A stretch of DNA of 11,339 nucleotides, from assembly GCA_902773445.1 (NCBI GenBank), contig CACYEU010000255.1:1-11339 (forward strand), in the 5' to 3' direction. How positions within the stretch are numbered: position 1 is the stretch's first letter; every line of letters starts with the position of its first letter. The DNA comes from an uncultured Lachnospiraceae bacterium (GTDB taxonomy: Bacteria; Bacillota; Clostridia; Lachnospirales; Lachnospiraceae). Shown piece after piece: positions 1-5,611 of the stretch. The translations under genes and the position numbers were made by a program. Below the pieces are notes generated by a model, which worked only from the letters and a program-made list of their open reading frames with translations, searched no databases and was not told the DNA's origin.

Positions 1-681
1 CGCAAGATTCTCAAGCGTTTTCTTTCTGCGCTCACGGTAGTTTTCCGTATCAAGACGTACACGAACCGTTCCGTCCTGATTGTGATTAGCAATCCGGTTG
101 ATCAGATACTGAAGCGCGTCAAGCGTCTGGCCTCTCTTTCCGATGATCAGGCCCATGTCGTCGCCGACAACTTCCATATAAAGCGAATGATCTTCTTCTT
201 CGCGTGATTTGATTTCTGCTTCGAGGCCGAGTTTATCAAGAATCGAAGCAAGATAAGCTTCACAGGCCTTGATATTATCCTCGTTCATTGAGGTCAGGTC
301 TTTCTCCTTTTTCGGCTTGATCATCTGATCATCAGACTGATCATCAATGTCAAAATCAAGAGCAGCCTCAACATCTTTTGCCGGGCGTTCCTCTTTTTGA
401 CCGGATTTTTGTTTTTTACCTGACTTTGAATTCTTCTTTACGGCTTTTTCGGTCTTTTCTTTCTTTTCTTTTTTAGGCTTCTTCTCTTTTTTCTTTTCTT
501 TCTGTTCTTCTTCTTTCAGCCATACTGTGATTGAAGCATCTTTCTTGCCGATTCCAAAGAATCCGGCGCTTCCTTCTTCGTTGACGATGTATTCGATCTT
601 ATCGCTTGTCGCGCCGAGTTTTAAAGTTGCTTCAGTGATGGCGTCTTCGACCGTTCTGGCCGTCACTTCAAATTTTTTCAT
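1..681 (-). CDS. khpB: KhpB/Jag (EloR) RNA-binding protein, C-terminus cut by window edge
   Basis: The open frame runs unbroken from an ATG at 681 to base 1, giving 227 residues without a stop, so the C-terminus lies outside the window. The N-terminal Jag-N domain covers about residues 1-55 and includes GFFGIGKKDA. A Lys/Glu-rich linker follows (about 56-125), then a KH domain with its GxxG loop as GKRG at 181-184, then the start of the R3H domain (TENYRERRK). In Bacillota this family forms a KhpA/KhpB RNA chaperone and helps control cell elongation and division. An AGGAG Shine-Dalgarno lies nine bases before the ATG. It starts 28 bases after yidC ends and is probably co-transcribed with it; jag next to yidC is the classic order. 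The domain order is seen directly; the function is inferred from the family. Confidence 0.93.
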   Translation of the reverse strand, partial: MKKFEVTARTVEDAITEATLKLGATSDKIEYIVNEEGSAGFFGIGKKDASITVWLKEEEQKEKKKEKKPKKEKKEKTEKAVKKNSKSGKKQKSGQKEERPAKDVEAALDFDIDDQSDDQMIKPKKEKDLTSMNEDNIKACEAYLASILDKLGLEAEIKSREEEDHSLYMEVVGDDMGLIIGKRGQTLDALQYLINRIANHNQDGTVRVRLDTENYRERRKKTLENLA

Positions 682-709
682 GTGATTCTGCTCCTAAGCT
701 ATCTGTCGA

Positions 710-2008
710 TCACTTCTGATCGTTGTTGTATTTCTGAACCAGATTCGCTCCGGCGGAAAGGCTTCCTTTCTTAGCTTTTCCTCTAAGTTCCTGGGCTTTT
801 TCGAGCTTCTTTTTCTGCTCTTCAGTCGTCATCTTTTTCTTTTTACTGGTCTGATTCTCAATTGTCTTAGTACTGCTCTGCGACATCTTGATGATACTGT
901 CGCGCTTTTCCCCGTGCTTTTCCTTTTCTTTTTCACGTTTTTTATCGAGCTTCTTCTTATTCTCCTCGATCAGATCATCGAGCGGGATCTTATCGATCTG
1001 CTTATTGATCAGCACAGCCTGAACTGTACGGACAACAGCACTGGTGACCCAGTAAATACCGAGATACGTCGGAAGAGTGAATCCGAGCCAGACAGAAATC
1101 AGCGGCATGACCTTGATCATTGTGTTCATCTGCTGCTGAACATTGTCTTCCTTCTTGTTCTTCGGCTGGCTTGATGCCATGATCTTTGATGACACATACT
1201 GTGACAGACCGGCAAGAACCGGAATCATGATCGATCCGATGATGATCCAGACAAGAGCTCCGCTCCAGCCGCTTGCATGACCTGTCTTGAATGAAGTTTT
1301 GATCGCATTGAGCGGAGATTCCATAACACTCAGACCGAGGAAATTATTGATATGGTCCGCCCCTGCTTTTGTCTTATCAATCAGGCCGCTCAGATCCGGG
1401 AATTTCTTTGCCAGCGTTGCCCAATTGCCTTTCTGGAATTTATAGAGAACATCGACCAGTGTCTCAGTTTTTGTATAATCAAACTTTGCGCTGATCATGA
1501 TCGGCTTGGCTGTGCCGATCTTCTCCATAATGGCTCTGAAACCATCCTGCTTTGTGATCGCAACTGCCAGGTCACTGAAAATATTGTTGACCTGTCCGAC
1601 ATAAGTCGGCAGGTTTCTGATCACAGAATACAGAGCAAACAGAATCGGGAACTGGATCAGACTGACGACACAGCCGCCTGCCGGCGACATACCGTATTTC
1701 TGATAGATCGCCTGTGTTTCGGCCTGCATCTCACCGCGCGATTTCGCGTCAGTTTTGCCCTTGTATTTCTTCTGGAGTTTTTGAATCTCGGGATTCATGA
1801 TCGCTGACATGCGCGTGAACTTCTGCTGCTTTTTCATCAGCGGCCACATCAGCGTATAGAGAATAATTGTAAAAATAATGATCGAAAGGGCTGTGTTCTG
1901 GATGTGCATCTTATTCAGAACAAAGAAAATGCCCTCCATCAGTTTTCCAAGGATCCAGACAAGCTGCTTATAGATCGGTACTGAAGAAGTTGCGGAAATA
2001 ATACCCAT
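710..2008 (-). CDS. yidC: YidC/Oxa1/SpoIIIJ membrane protein insertase
   Basis: A 432-residue insertase that folds and inserts membrane proteins, alone or with SecYEG. Hydrophobic segments lie at about residues 17-31, 39-57, 112-130, 250-272 and 298-328. The cytoplasmic hairpin region MNPEIQKLQKKY (71-82) and the QKYGMSPAGG stretch before the next membrane segment are typical of the family. No lipobox or clear cleavable signal peptide is seen, unlike SpoIIIJ of Bacillus. An extracytoplasmic stretch of about 115 residues (132-249) is longer than in Bacillus, which fits Clostridia-type YidC. The tail from about 343 is strongly Lys-rich and probably ribosome-facing. By my alignment the membrane-embedded Arg of Bacillus YidC corresponds to Tyr51 here. 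The start is preceded by AAGGA ten bases upstream. It lies 23 bases after yidD. Confidence 0.96.
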   Translation of the reverse strand: MGIISATSSVPIYKQLVWILGKLMEGIFFVLNKMHIQNTALSIIIFTIILYTLMWPLMKKQQKFTRMSAIMNPEIQKLQKKYKGKTDAKSRGEMQAETQAIYQKYGMSPAGGCVVSLIQFPILFALYSVIRNLPTYVGQVNNIFSDLAVAITKQDGFRAIMEKIGTAKPIMISAKFDYTKTETLVDVLYKFQKGNWATLAKKFPDLSGLIDKTKAGADHINNFLGLSVMESPLNAIKTSFKTGHASGWSGALVWIIIGSIMIPVLAGLSQYVSSKIMASSQPKNKKEDNVQQQMNTMIKVMPLISVWLGFTLPTYLGIYWVTSAVVRTVQAVLINKQIDKIPLDDLIEENKKKLDKKREKEKEKHGEKRDSIIKMSQSSTKTIENQTSKKKKMTTEEQKKKLEKAQELRGKAKKGSLSAGANLVQKYNNDQK

Positions 2009-2031
2009 ACGGATCGATTCCTTTCATCCCG

Positions 2032-2241
2032 TCAGGGAACCGGGTCGTACCCTCCCTTTGCGAACGGGTTACATCTTAAAATACGCTTCAATCCCATCCA
2101 TGATCCTTTCAATCCGCCATATTTTTCAATGGCTTCGATCGTATACTCGGAACATGTCGGGATATAAATACAATGGGAAAATTTGTACGGTGATATCGCT
2201 TTTTGATAGAATCGGATCATTTTTATCAGAATCTTTTTCAT
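2032..2241 (-). CDS. yidD: YidD, membrane protein insertion efficiency factor
   Basis: A 69-residue member of the YidD (UPF0161) family, a small membrane-associated protein that assists YidC-dependent insertion. An amphipathic N-terminal stretch is followed by the family core: YIPTCSEY, a GLKGSWMGLKRI helix, and the terminal CNPFAKGGYDPVP. Cysteines lie at residues 24, 30 and 57. The start was placed at 2241, not at the in-frame ATG at 2247. The AAGGA Shine-Dalgarno abuts the 2247 ATG but sits six bases before 2241, and 2241 gives the ATGA stop/start overlap with rnpA. That overlap implies translational coupling. yidC follows after 23 bases. Confidence 0.93.
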   Translation of the reverse strand: MKKILIKMIRFYQKAISPYKFSHCIYIPTCSEYTIEAIEKYGGLKGSWMGLKRILRCNPFAKGGYDPVP

Positions 2242-2552
2242 AAGCATTCCTTCATTATGGTCGCGACATCATCTCTCTTTAAACCGCGGTCATCAATTTT
2301 CCAATATACAACAATATCAAATGATTGATCAGAGGCATCTCTGTAGTCGCACAAAACATCGCGCGTCAGACGGATCAGTCTGTGGCGTCTTACACTGTTG
2401 CCGACTTTCTTACTGACACTGATGCCAAAACGGTTATAACCAAGTTCGTTTCTGACCTTGATCACATCAAAAAAAGCTGTTCTGACACGCTTTCCTTTTC
2501 GGTATACCCGCTTGAATTCAGATGCTTTTTTCAGTGTCTGAAGATGCCTCAT
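2238..2552 (-). CDS. rnpA: Ribonuclease P protein component
   Basis: A 104-residue protein subunit of RNase P, which with the rnpB RNA removes 5' leaders from tRNA precursors. The N-terminal LKKASEFKRVYRKGKR stretch and the RFGISVSKKVGNSVRRHRLIRLTRD core are family hallmarks. The usual RNR motif reads R56-H57-R58, and the Lys that normally follows is Ile60. I recall the RHR form from other Clostridia but cannot check it. There is no clear Shine-Dalgarno before the ATG at 2552; instead a stem-loop ends 12 bases upstream. No alternative ATG, GTG or TTG lies in frame just upstream. The stop overlaps the yidD start. Translation may be weak or coupled to rpmH. Confidence 0.95.
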   Translation of the reverse strand: MRHLQTLKKASEFKRVYRKGKRVRTAFFDVIKVRNELGYNRFGISVSKKVGNSVRRHRLIRLTRDVLCDYRDASDQSFDIVVYWKIDDRGLKRDDVATIMKECL

Positions 2553-2564
2553 ATCAATGAAAAG

Positions 2565-2590
2565 AAAGCCATCTTTGAACAGATGGCTTT
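2565..2590 (-). terminator. Stem-loop between rpmH and rnpA, partial terminator or attenuator
   Basis: Read on the minus strand, aaAGCCATCT pairs perfectly with AGATGGCTtt around a six-base loop (gttcaa), a 10-bp stem. It is followed by the short pyrimidine run CTTTTC. It starts five bases after the rpmH stop and ends 12 bases before the rnpA ATG. The run of U is short and the stem is only moderately GC-rich, so partial termination, RNA processing or 3'-end protection of the L34 message are all possible. Limiting rnpA relative to rpmH is an inference. Confidence 0.6.
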
Positions 2591-2595
2591 TCCGG

Positions 2596-2730
2596 TCAAG
2601 CTGTTAATTTCTTTCTGCCTTTAGCGCGTCTTGCCGCTAATACTTTTCGACCACCGGCGGTTCTCATTCTTTTTCTAAAGCCATGAACTTTTGACCGCTG
2701 CCTCTTCTTGGGCTGGAAAGTCATTTTCAT
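2596..2730 (-). CDS. rpmH: 50S ribosomal protein L34
   Basis: A 44-residue, very basic protein read from the sequence: it begins MKMTFQPKKRQRSKVHGFRKRM and ends RRAKGRKKLTA. Length and sequence match L34 of Bacillota closely, including the FQP and KVHGFRKRM motifs. L34 is part of the large ribosomal subunit. The ATG at 2730 is chosen over the ATG two codons later because it gives the standard 44 residues and has GAGGTG eight bases upstream. It is the first gene of the leftward operon, with a strong promoter about 50 bases upstream. Confidence 0.96.
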   Translation of the reverse strand: MKMTFQPKKRQRSKVHGFRKRMRTAGGRKVLAARRAKGRKKLTA

Positions 2731-2778
2731 TTTTCGTTCACCTCTTTCACAGTCTTTCTTGCAAAAATAGCATATAAG

Positions 2779-2807
2779 ATTATAAACAATAACTCGTTAT
2801 TCGTCAA
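2779..2807 (-). promoter_or_regulatory. Sigma-A promoter of the rpmH-rnpA-yidD-yidC-khpB operon
   Basis: On the minus strand the -35 box is TTGACG (2807-2802), followed by exactly 17 bases and a perfect -10 TATAAT (2784-2779). Transcription would start near 2772, leaving an untranslated leader of about 40 bases that contains the rpmH Shine-Dalgarno. Near-consensus strength fits a ribosomal-protein operon. Confidence 0.88.
2788..2801. repeat. 14-bp palindrome inside the rpmH promoter spacer
   Basis: AATAAC, two bases (TC), then GTTATT form a perfect 6+6 inverted repeat. It fills most of the spacer between the -35 and -10 boxes of the rpmH promoter, a classic position for a repressor or activator site. 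No regulator is identified, and chance dyads are common in AT-rich DNA. Confidence 0.4.
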
Positions 2808-2819
2808 CAGAAATTTTTA

Positions 2820-2848
2820 TTGTATATTTATCAACATTGTTGTAAAAT
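2820..2848 (+). promoter_or_regulatory. Putative dnaA promoter
   Basis: TTGTAT (2820-2825), 17 bases, then TAAAAT (2843-2848), which matches the -10 consensus at five of six positions. The -35 is weak (three of six). Transcription would begin near 2855, about 45 bases before the dnaA ATG. It is back-to-back with the rpmH promoter, with 12 bases between the two -35 boxes. Confidence 0.6.
2826..2848. promoter_or_regulatory. DnaA box and dyad covering the dnaA promoter
   Basis: A DnaA-box-like TTATCAACA (2828-2836, one mismatch to TTATCCACA) lies between the -35 and -10 boxes. It forms part of a dyad: ATTT, two unpaired bases, CAACA, a central T, TGTTG, two unpaired bases, AAAT. The placement fits autorepression of dnaA by DnaA, as known in other bacteria, and may be the upstream half of a two-part origin. 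Confidence 0.55.
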
Positions 2849-2899
2849 ATTAAGGAAAATATGCACTCATTTTTTACACTTGTTTAGGATTTGTATTCT

Positions 2900-4273
2900 A
2901 TGTCTGTTATCGAACAAAACTGGAGAGAAATCACAGAGCTTTTACGCATTAAAAATCATGTGTCTTCTCTTGCTTTCAAGACTTTTATCGAGCCGCTTAA
3001 GGTCGATCGTTTTGAAGACGGTATCCTCTATGTCATGACAGACAAAAATGTTGATTTTATCAGCAGTAAATACACCCGGGATCTCGAAAACTGCATTATC
3101 GATGTCACACAGACACCTTGTACGGTCGTCTTTATTTCAGAGAGCGCGCCGGGTGTTTCTTCACGCCAGGATACGATCGATCCCGTTCTTCTTTCAAAGA
3201 TCCGGGAAGCCAATCTGAACAAGAAATATACATTCGATACGTTTGTCGTCGGCAGTAATAACAATTTCGCTCACGCTGCGGCAGTCGCAGTCGCCGAAAA
3301 TCCGGGCGAAGCCTATAATCCTCTGTTTTTATACAGCGGAGTCGGACTCGGAAAAACTCACTTAATGCACTCGATCGGCAGACATATCCTTGAACTTGAT
3401 CCGACAAAAAAAGTTCTTTATGTTTCAAGTGAAACATTTACCAATGATCTGATCGAATCGATCAGAAAAGGTAACGCCGGCAATGTCGTGGCGATGGAGA
3501 ATTTCAGAAATCATTACCGTGATGTCGATGTGCTGCTGGTCGATGATATTCAGTTCATCATCGGCAAAGAAAGTACCCAGGAAGAATTCTTCCATACGTT
3601 CAATCATCTTCATATGGCCGGCAAACAGATCGTCATTTCATCCGATCAGCCGCCTAAAAATATCTCAACGCTGGAAGACAGGCTGAAGACCAGATTTGAA
3701 TGGGGCCTGATCGCCGATATTCAGAAGCCTGCTTTTGAGACCAGGATGGCGATCCTGAAGAAAAAGATCGAGATCGAACACTATGACCGCTATGGTTTTC
3801 CGGATGAAGTTCTCGAGTATATCGCGACGAATATCGAATCGAATATCAGAGAGCTTGAATCATCGCTCAATCATATCATTGCATACGCGGTACTGAATAA
3901 AAAACCGAATCACGATGTCGAAATCACGCTGCCTCTCGCAAGAGAAGCGATCAGAAATATCGTCGCCAACAACAGGCATACCGAGATCTCACCGGAACTG
4001 ATCATTGAGACAGTCGCTGACTATTATGATATTCCGAGTGAAGACATCATGAGTAAGAAGAGGGATATCGATACAGCGATGCCAAGACAGATCATCATGT
4101 ATCTGTGCAGAAAGTTGACAGATGCTCCGCTAAAAGAGATCGGAATCGCGGTCGGTGGAAAAGATCACTCGACGATCAGCTACGGAATCAAAAAGATCGA
4201 AACCGATATAAAGACTGATGATTCCCTAAGAAAAACGATCGAAGTACTGGAGAAAAAGATCCGTTCAATGTGA
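2900..4273 (+). CDS. dnaA: Chromosomal replication initiator DnaA
   Basis: A 457-residue AAA+ initiator that binds DnaA boxes, melts the origin and recruits the helicase. Domain I spans about residues 1-85, followed by a short linker (to about 110). Domain III has Walker A GVGLGKT (147-153), Walker B VLLVDD (211-216), the SSDQPP sensor-1 region and the DRLKTRF arginine-finger stretch. Domain IV ends with the DNA-binding signature GGKDHSTI (419-426), with Lys where Arg is usual. The ATG at 2900 is preferred over the in-frame TTG at 2891: the AGGA (2887-2890) lies nine bases before the ATG but directly abuts the TTG. The gene reads away from the divergent rpmH promoter, and its own promoter carries a DnaA box. 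DnaA boxes also follow the stop codon. Confidence 0.98.
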   Translation: MSVIEQNWREITELLRIKNHVSSLAFKTFIEPLKVDRFEDGILYVMTDKNVDFISSKYTRDLENCIIDVTQTPCTVVFISESAPGVSSRQDTIDPVLLSKIREANLNKKYTFDTFVVGSNNNFAHAAAVAVAENPGEAYNPLFLYSGVGLGKTHLMHSIGRHILELDPTKKVLYVSSETFTNDLIESIRKGNAGNVVAMENFRNHYRDVDVLLVDDIQFIIGKESTQEEFFHTFNHLHMAGKQIVISSDQPPKNISTLEDRLKTRFEWGLIADIQKPAFETRMAILKKKIEIEHYDRYGFPDEVLEYIATNIESNIRELESSLNHIIAYAVLNKKPNHDVEITLPLAREAIRNIVANNRHTEISPELIIETVADYYDIPSEDIMSKKRDIDTAMPRQIIMYLCRKLTDAPLKEIGIAVGGKDHSTISYGIKKIETDIKTDDSLRKTIEVLEKKIRSM

Positions 4274-4287
4274 TCTGTCAACATTTA

Positions 4288-4299
4288 AAACAGCTGTTT
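4288..4299. repeat. Perfect 12-bp palindrome beside the first oriC box
   Basis: AAACAGCTGTTT is a perfect palindrome lying 15 bases after the dnaA stop and overlapping the first TTATCAACA box by two bases. It has no T-run and its arms are too short for a terminator. It could be a protein-binding site or chance. Confidence 0.35.
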
Positions 4300-4367
4300 A
4301 TCAACAGCGTGTTGAAAAGAAGTTGATAAGACTGAACTTATCAAAATAAATCAAATTATCAGATTTG

Positions 4368-4376
4368 TTATTCACA
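4368..4376 (+). promoter_or_regulatory. DnaA box TTATTCACA
   Basis: This is the only exact match in the gap to the general DnaA-box consensus TTATNCACA. It sits in the middle of the box cluster. Confidence 0.75.
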
Positions 4377-4443
4377 GTTTTATCAATACGATTTTAAGTT
4401 GATTTTATCCTGTTTTCAGGTGTTATCAAATCAATTAACGCAA

Positions 4444-4480
4444 CTACTAATAATACTGATTTATTGATTATTATCTATCA
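4444..4480 (+). promoter_or_regulatory. DnaA-trio-like element and AT-rich unwinding region
   Basis: CTACTAATAATACTG (4444-4458) resembles the CTA-type triplet run that in B. subtilis lets DnaA load on single-stranded DNA. It follows the last box-like site (4423-4431) and a small GC step (AACGC). A nearly pure A/T stretch leads from it into the dnaN Shine-Dalgarno. The position between boxes and dnaN matches the basal unwinding system. The triplets after the first two are imperfect, so this is a likely but unproven assignment. Confidence 0.55.
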
Positions 4481-4493
4481 AGGAGAAGCGAAT

Positions 4494-5600
4494 ATGAAAT
4501 TCAGTTGTCAGAAGAGCAAATTATCAGAAGCCATCAGCATTGCATCAAAGGCGGTATCGTCAAAGAGAAATATGGAGATCATGGAGTGTATTCTCCTGAT
4601 CGCCAAAAGCAATGAATTGACGATGATCGCCAACGATATGGAAACCGGGATCGAGACCGTTGTCGATCAGGGGATCGATATCGAAGAAGCCGGCATGATT
4701 GCGATCAATGCCAAGATGCTCAGCGATGTCATTCATAAGATGCCTGAAGGAGAGATCACGATCTACTCTGATGAGCAGACTTATATCTCATTCAAATCAG
4801 GAGATATTCTGTTTGATAAGATCCTTGCTCACAGCGGAGATACATTTACGCTGCTTCCGAATATTTCATACAATTATCAGTTTAAGATCTCCAGCTTCTC
4901 ACTGAAAGAAATGATCCGCCAGACGATCTTCTCGGTCGGCGGTGAAGATTCGAACAAGATGATGACCGGGGAGCTCTTTGAGATCAAAGAAGATCATTTA
5001 AGGATCGTCTCTCTCGACGGTCATCGCGTTTCGTTAAAACGTGTCAAATTAAAAGAACACAATGAAGACAGAAAAGTGATCGTTCCTTCAAGAACATTGA
5101 ATGAACTTTCAAAGATCATTGATGATGATCCGGAAAAAGAAATTCTGATCTGCATTTCCGATAATCATATTTTGTTTAAATATAAGAACACCAAGATGGT
5201 CTCTCTGCTGATCGACGGTGATTACTATGAGATCGACGCGTTGATGACAACTGATTATTCAACCAAAGTGATCATTAACCGTCAGAGTCTCCTCTCATGT
5301 ATCGACCGTTCGACACTTCTTATCAGAGAAACAGACAGGAAACCGGTGATTTTTGATATCAGAGACAGAGTGATGAAGATTCAGATGGTTTCTGATATCG
5401 GATCGATGAATGAGCCCCTTCCGGTCGCAAAAGAAGGCGACAATCTCAAGATTGCTTTCAATCCGCGGTATTTTATCGACGCCCTCAAAGTGATCGGCGA
5501 TGAGGAGGTCACGCTTTACATGACCAATCCGAAGTATCCGTGCTTTATCAGGGATGAAGAGGACTCATATATCTACCTGATTCTTCCTGTTAACTTTTAA
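4494..5600 (+). CDS. dnaN: DNA polymerase III beta subunit (sliding clamp)
   Basis: A 368-residue clamp that dimerises around DNA and tethers the replicative polymerase and repair proteins. It begins MKFSCQKSKLSEAISIASKAVSSK, the usual first helix of domain 1. Three clamp folds of about 120 residues each fit the length. It ends with a family-type IYLILPVNF tail that contributes to the protein-binding cleft. The start at 4494 is chosen because AAGGAG lies eight bases upstream; the in-frame ATG at 4464 would add ten residues that fall inside the AT-rich unwinding region and has no Shine-Dalgarno. The stop codon overlaps the recF Shine-Dalgarno. Confidence 0.97.
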   Translation: MKFSCQKSKLSEAISIASKAVSSKRNMEIMECILLIAKSNELTMIANDMETGIETVVDQGIDIEEAGMIAINAKMLSDVIHKMPEGEITIYSDEQTYISFKSGDILFDKILAHSGDTFTLLPNISYNYQFKISSFSLKEMIRQTIFSVGGEDSNKMMTGELFEIKEDHLRIVSLDGHRVSLKRVKLKEHNEDRKVIVPSRTLNELSKIIDDDPEKEILICISDNHILFKYKNTKMVSLLIDGDYYEIDALMTTDYSTKVIINRQSLLSCIDRSTLLIRETDRKPVIFDIRDRVMKIQMVSDIGSMNEPLPVAKEGDNLKIAFNPRYFIDALKVIGDEEVTLYMTNPKYPCFIRDEEDSYIYLILPVNF

Positions 5601-5611
5601 GGAAGTCATCG

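Larger units (their letters stand above)
4274..4493. other. oriC: Putative replication origin (oriC) between dnaA and dnaN
   Basis: This 220-base AT-rich gap without genes holds a cluster of TTATC-type 9-mers. Plus-strand copies: TTATCAACA 4298, TTATCAAAA 4338, TTATCAGAT 4356, TTATTCACA 4368 (a full match to TTATNCACA), TTATCAATA 4380, TTATCCTGT 4405 and TTATCAAAT 4423. A minus-strand copy (TTATCAACT) lies at 4321-4329. Most diverge from consensus by one or two bases at the 3' side, so not all need be functional. The same gap holds the B. subtilis unwinding site. A CTACTA-type stretch follows at 4444. No promoter for dnaN stands out, so dnaN is probably transcribed from dnaA. Confidence 0.85.

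Noticed and set aside
360..520. Repetitive-looking pyrimidine-rich tract on the plus strand, possible repeat region
   Set aside because: It is the reverse complement of the Lys/Glu codon-rich linker of KhpB; no repeat unit of constant length is present. The similar tract at 770-960 is the basic tail of YidC.
2242..2247. Upstream ATG for yidD
   Set aside because: The AAGGA abuts it with no spacing. The ATG two codons later is properly spaced and makes the ATGA overlap with rnpA.
2891..2899. TTG start for dnaA three codons upstream
   Set aside because: The only Shine-Dalgarno (AGGA, 2887-2890) directly abuts this TTG, leaving no spacing. The ATG at 2900 is correctly spaced.
2873..2901. Second dnaA promoter: TTTACA, 17 bases, TTCTAT
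   Set aside because: The -10 is poor and overlaps the dnaA start codon, so a transcript from it would lose the ribosome site.
4464..4493. Upstream in-frame ATG for dnaN
   Set aside because: It has no Shine-Dalgarno, adds ten residues not seen in the family and lies in the AT-rich unwinding stretch. The ATG at 4494 has AAGGAG at ideal distance.
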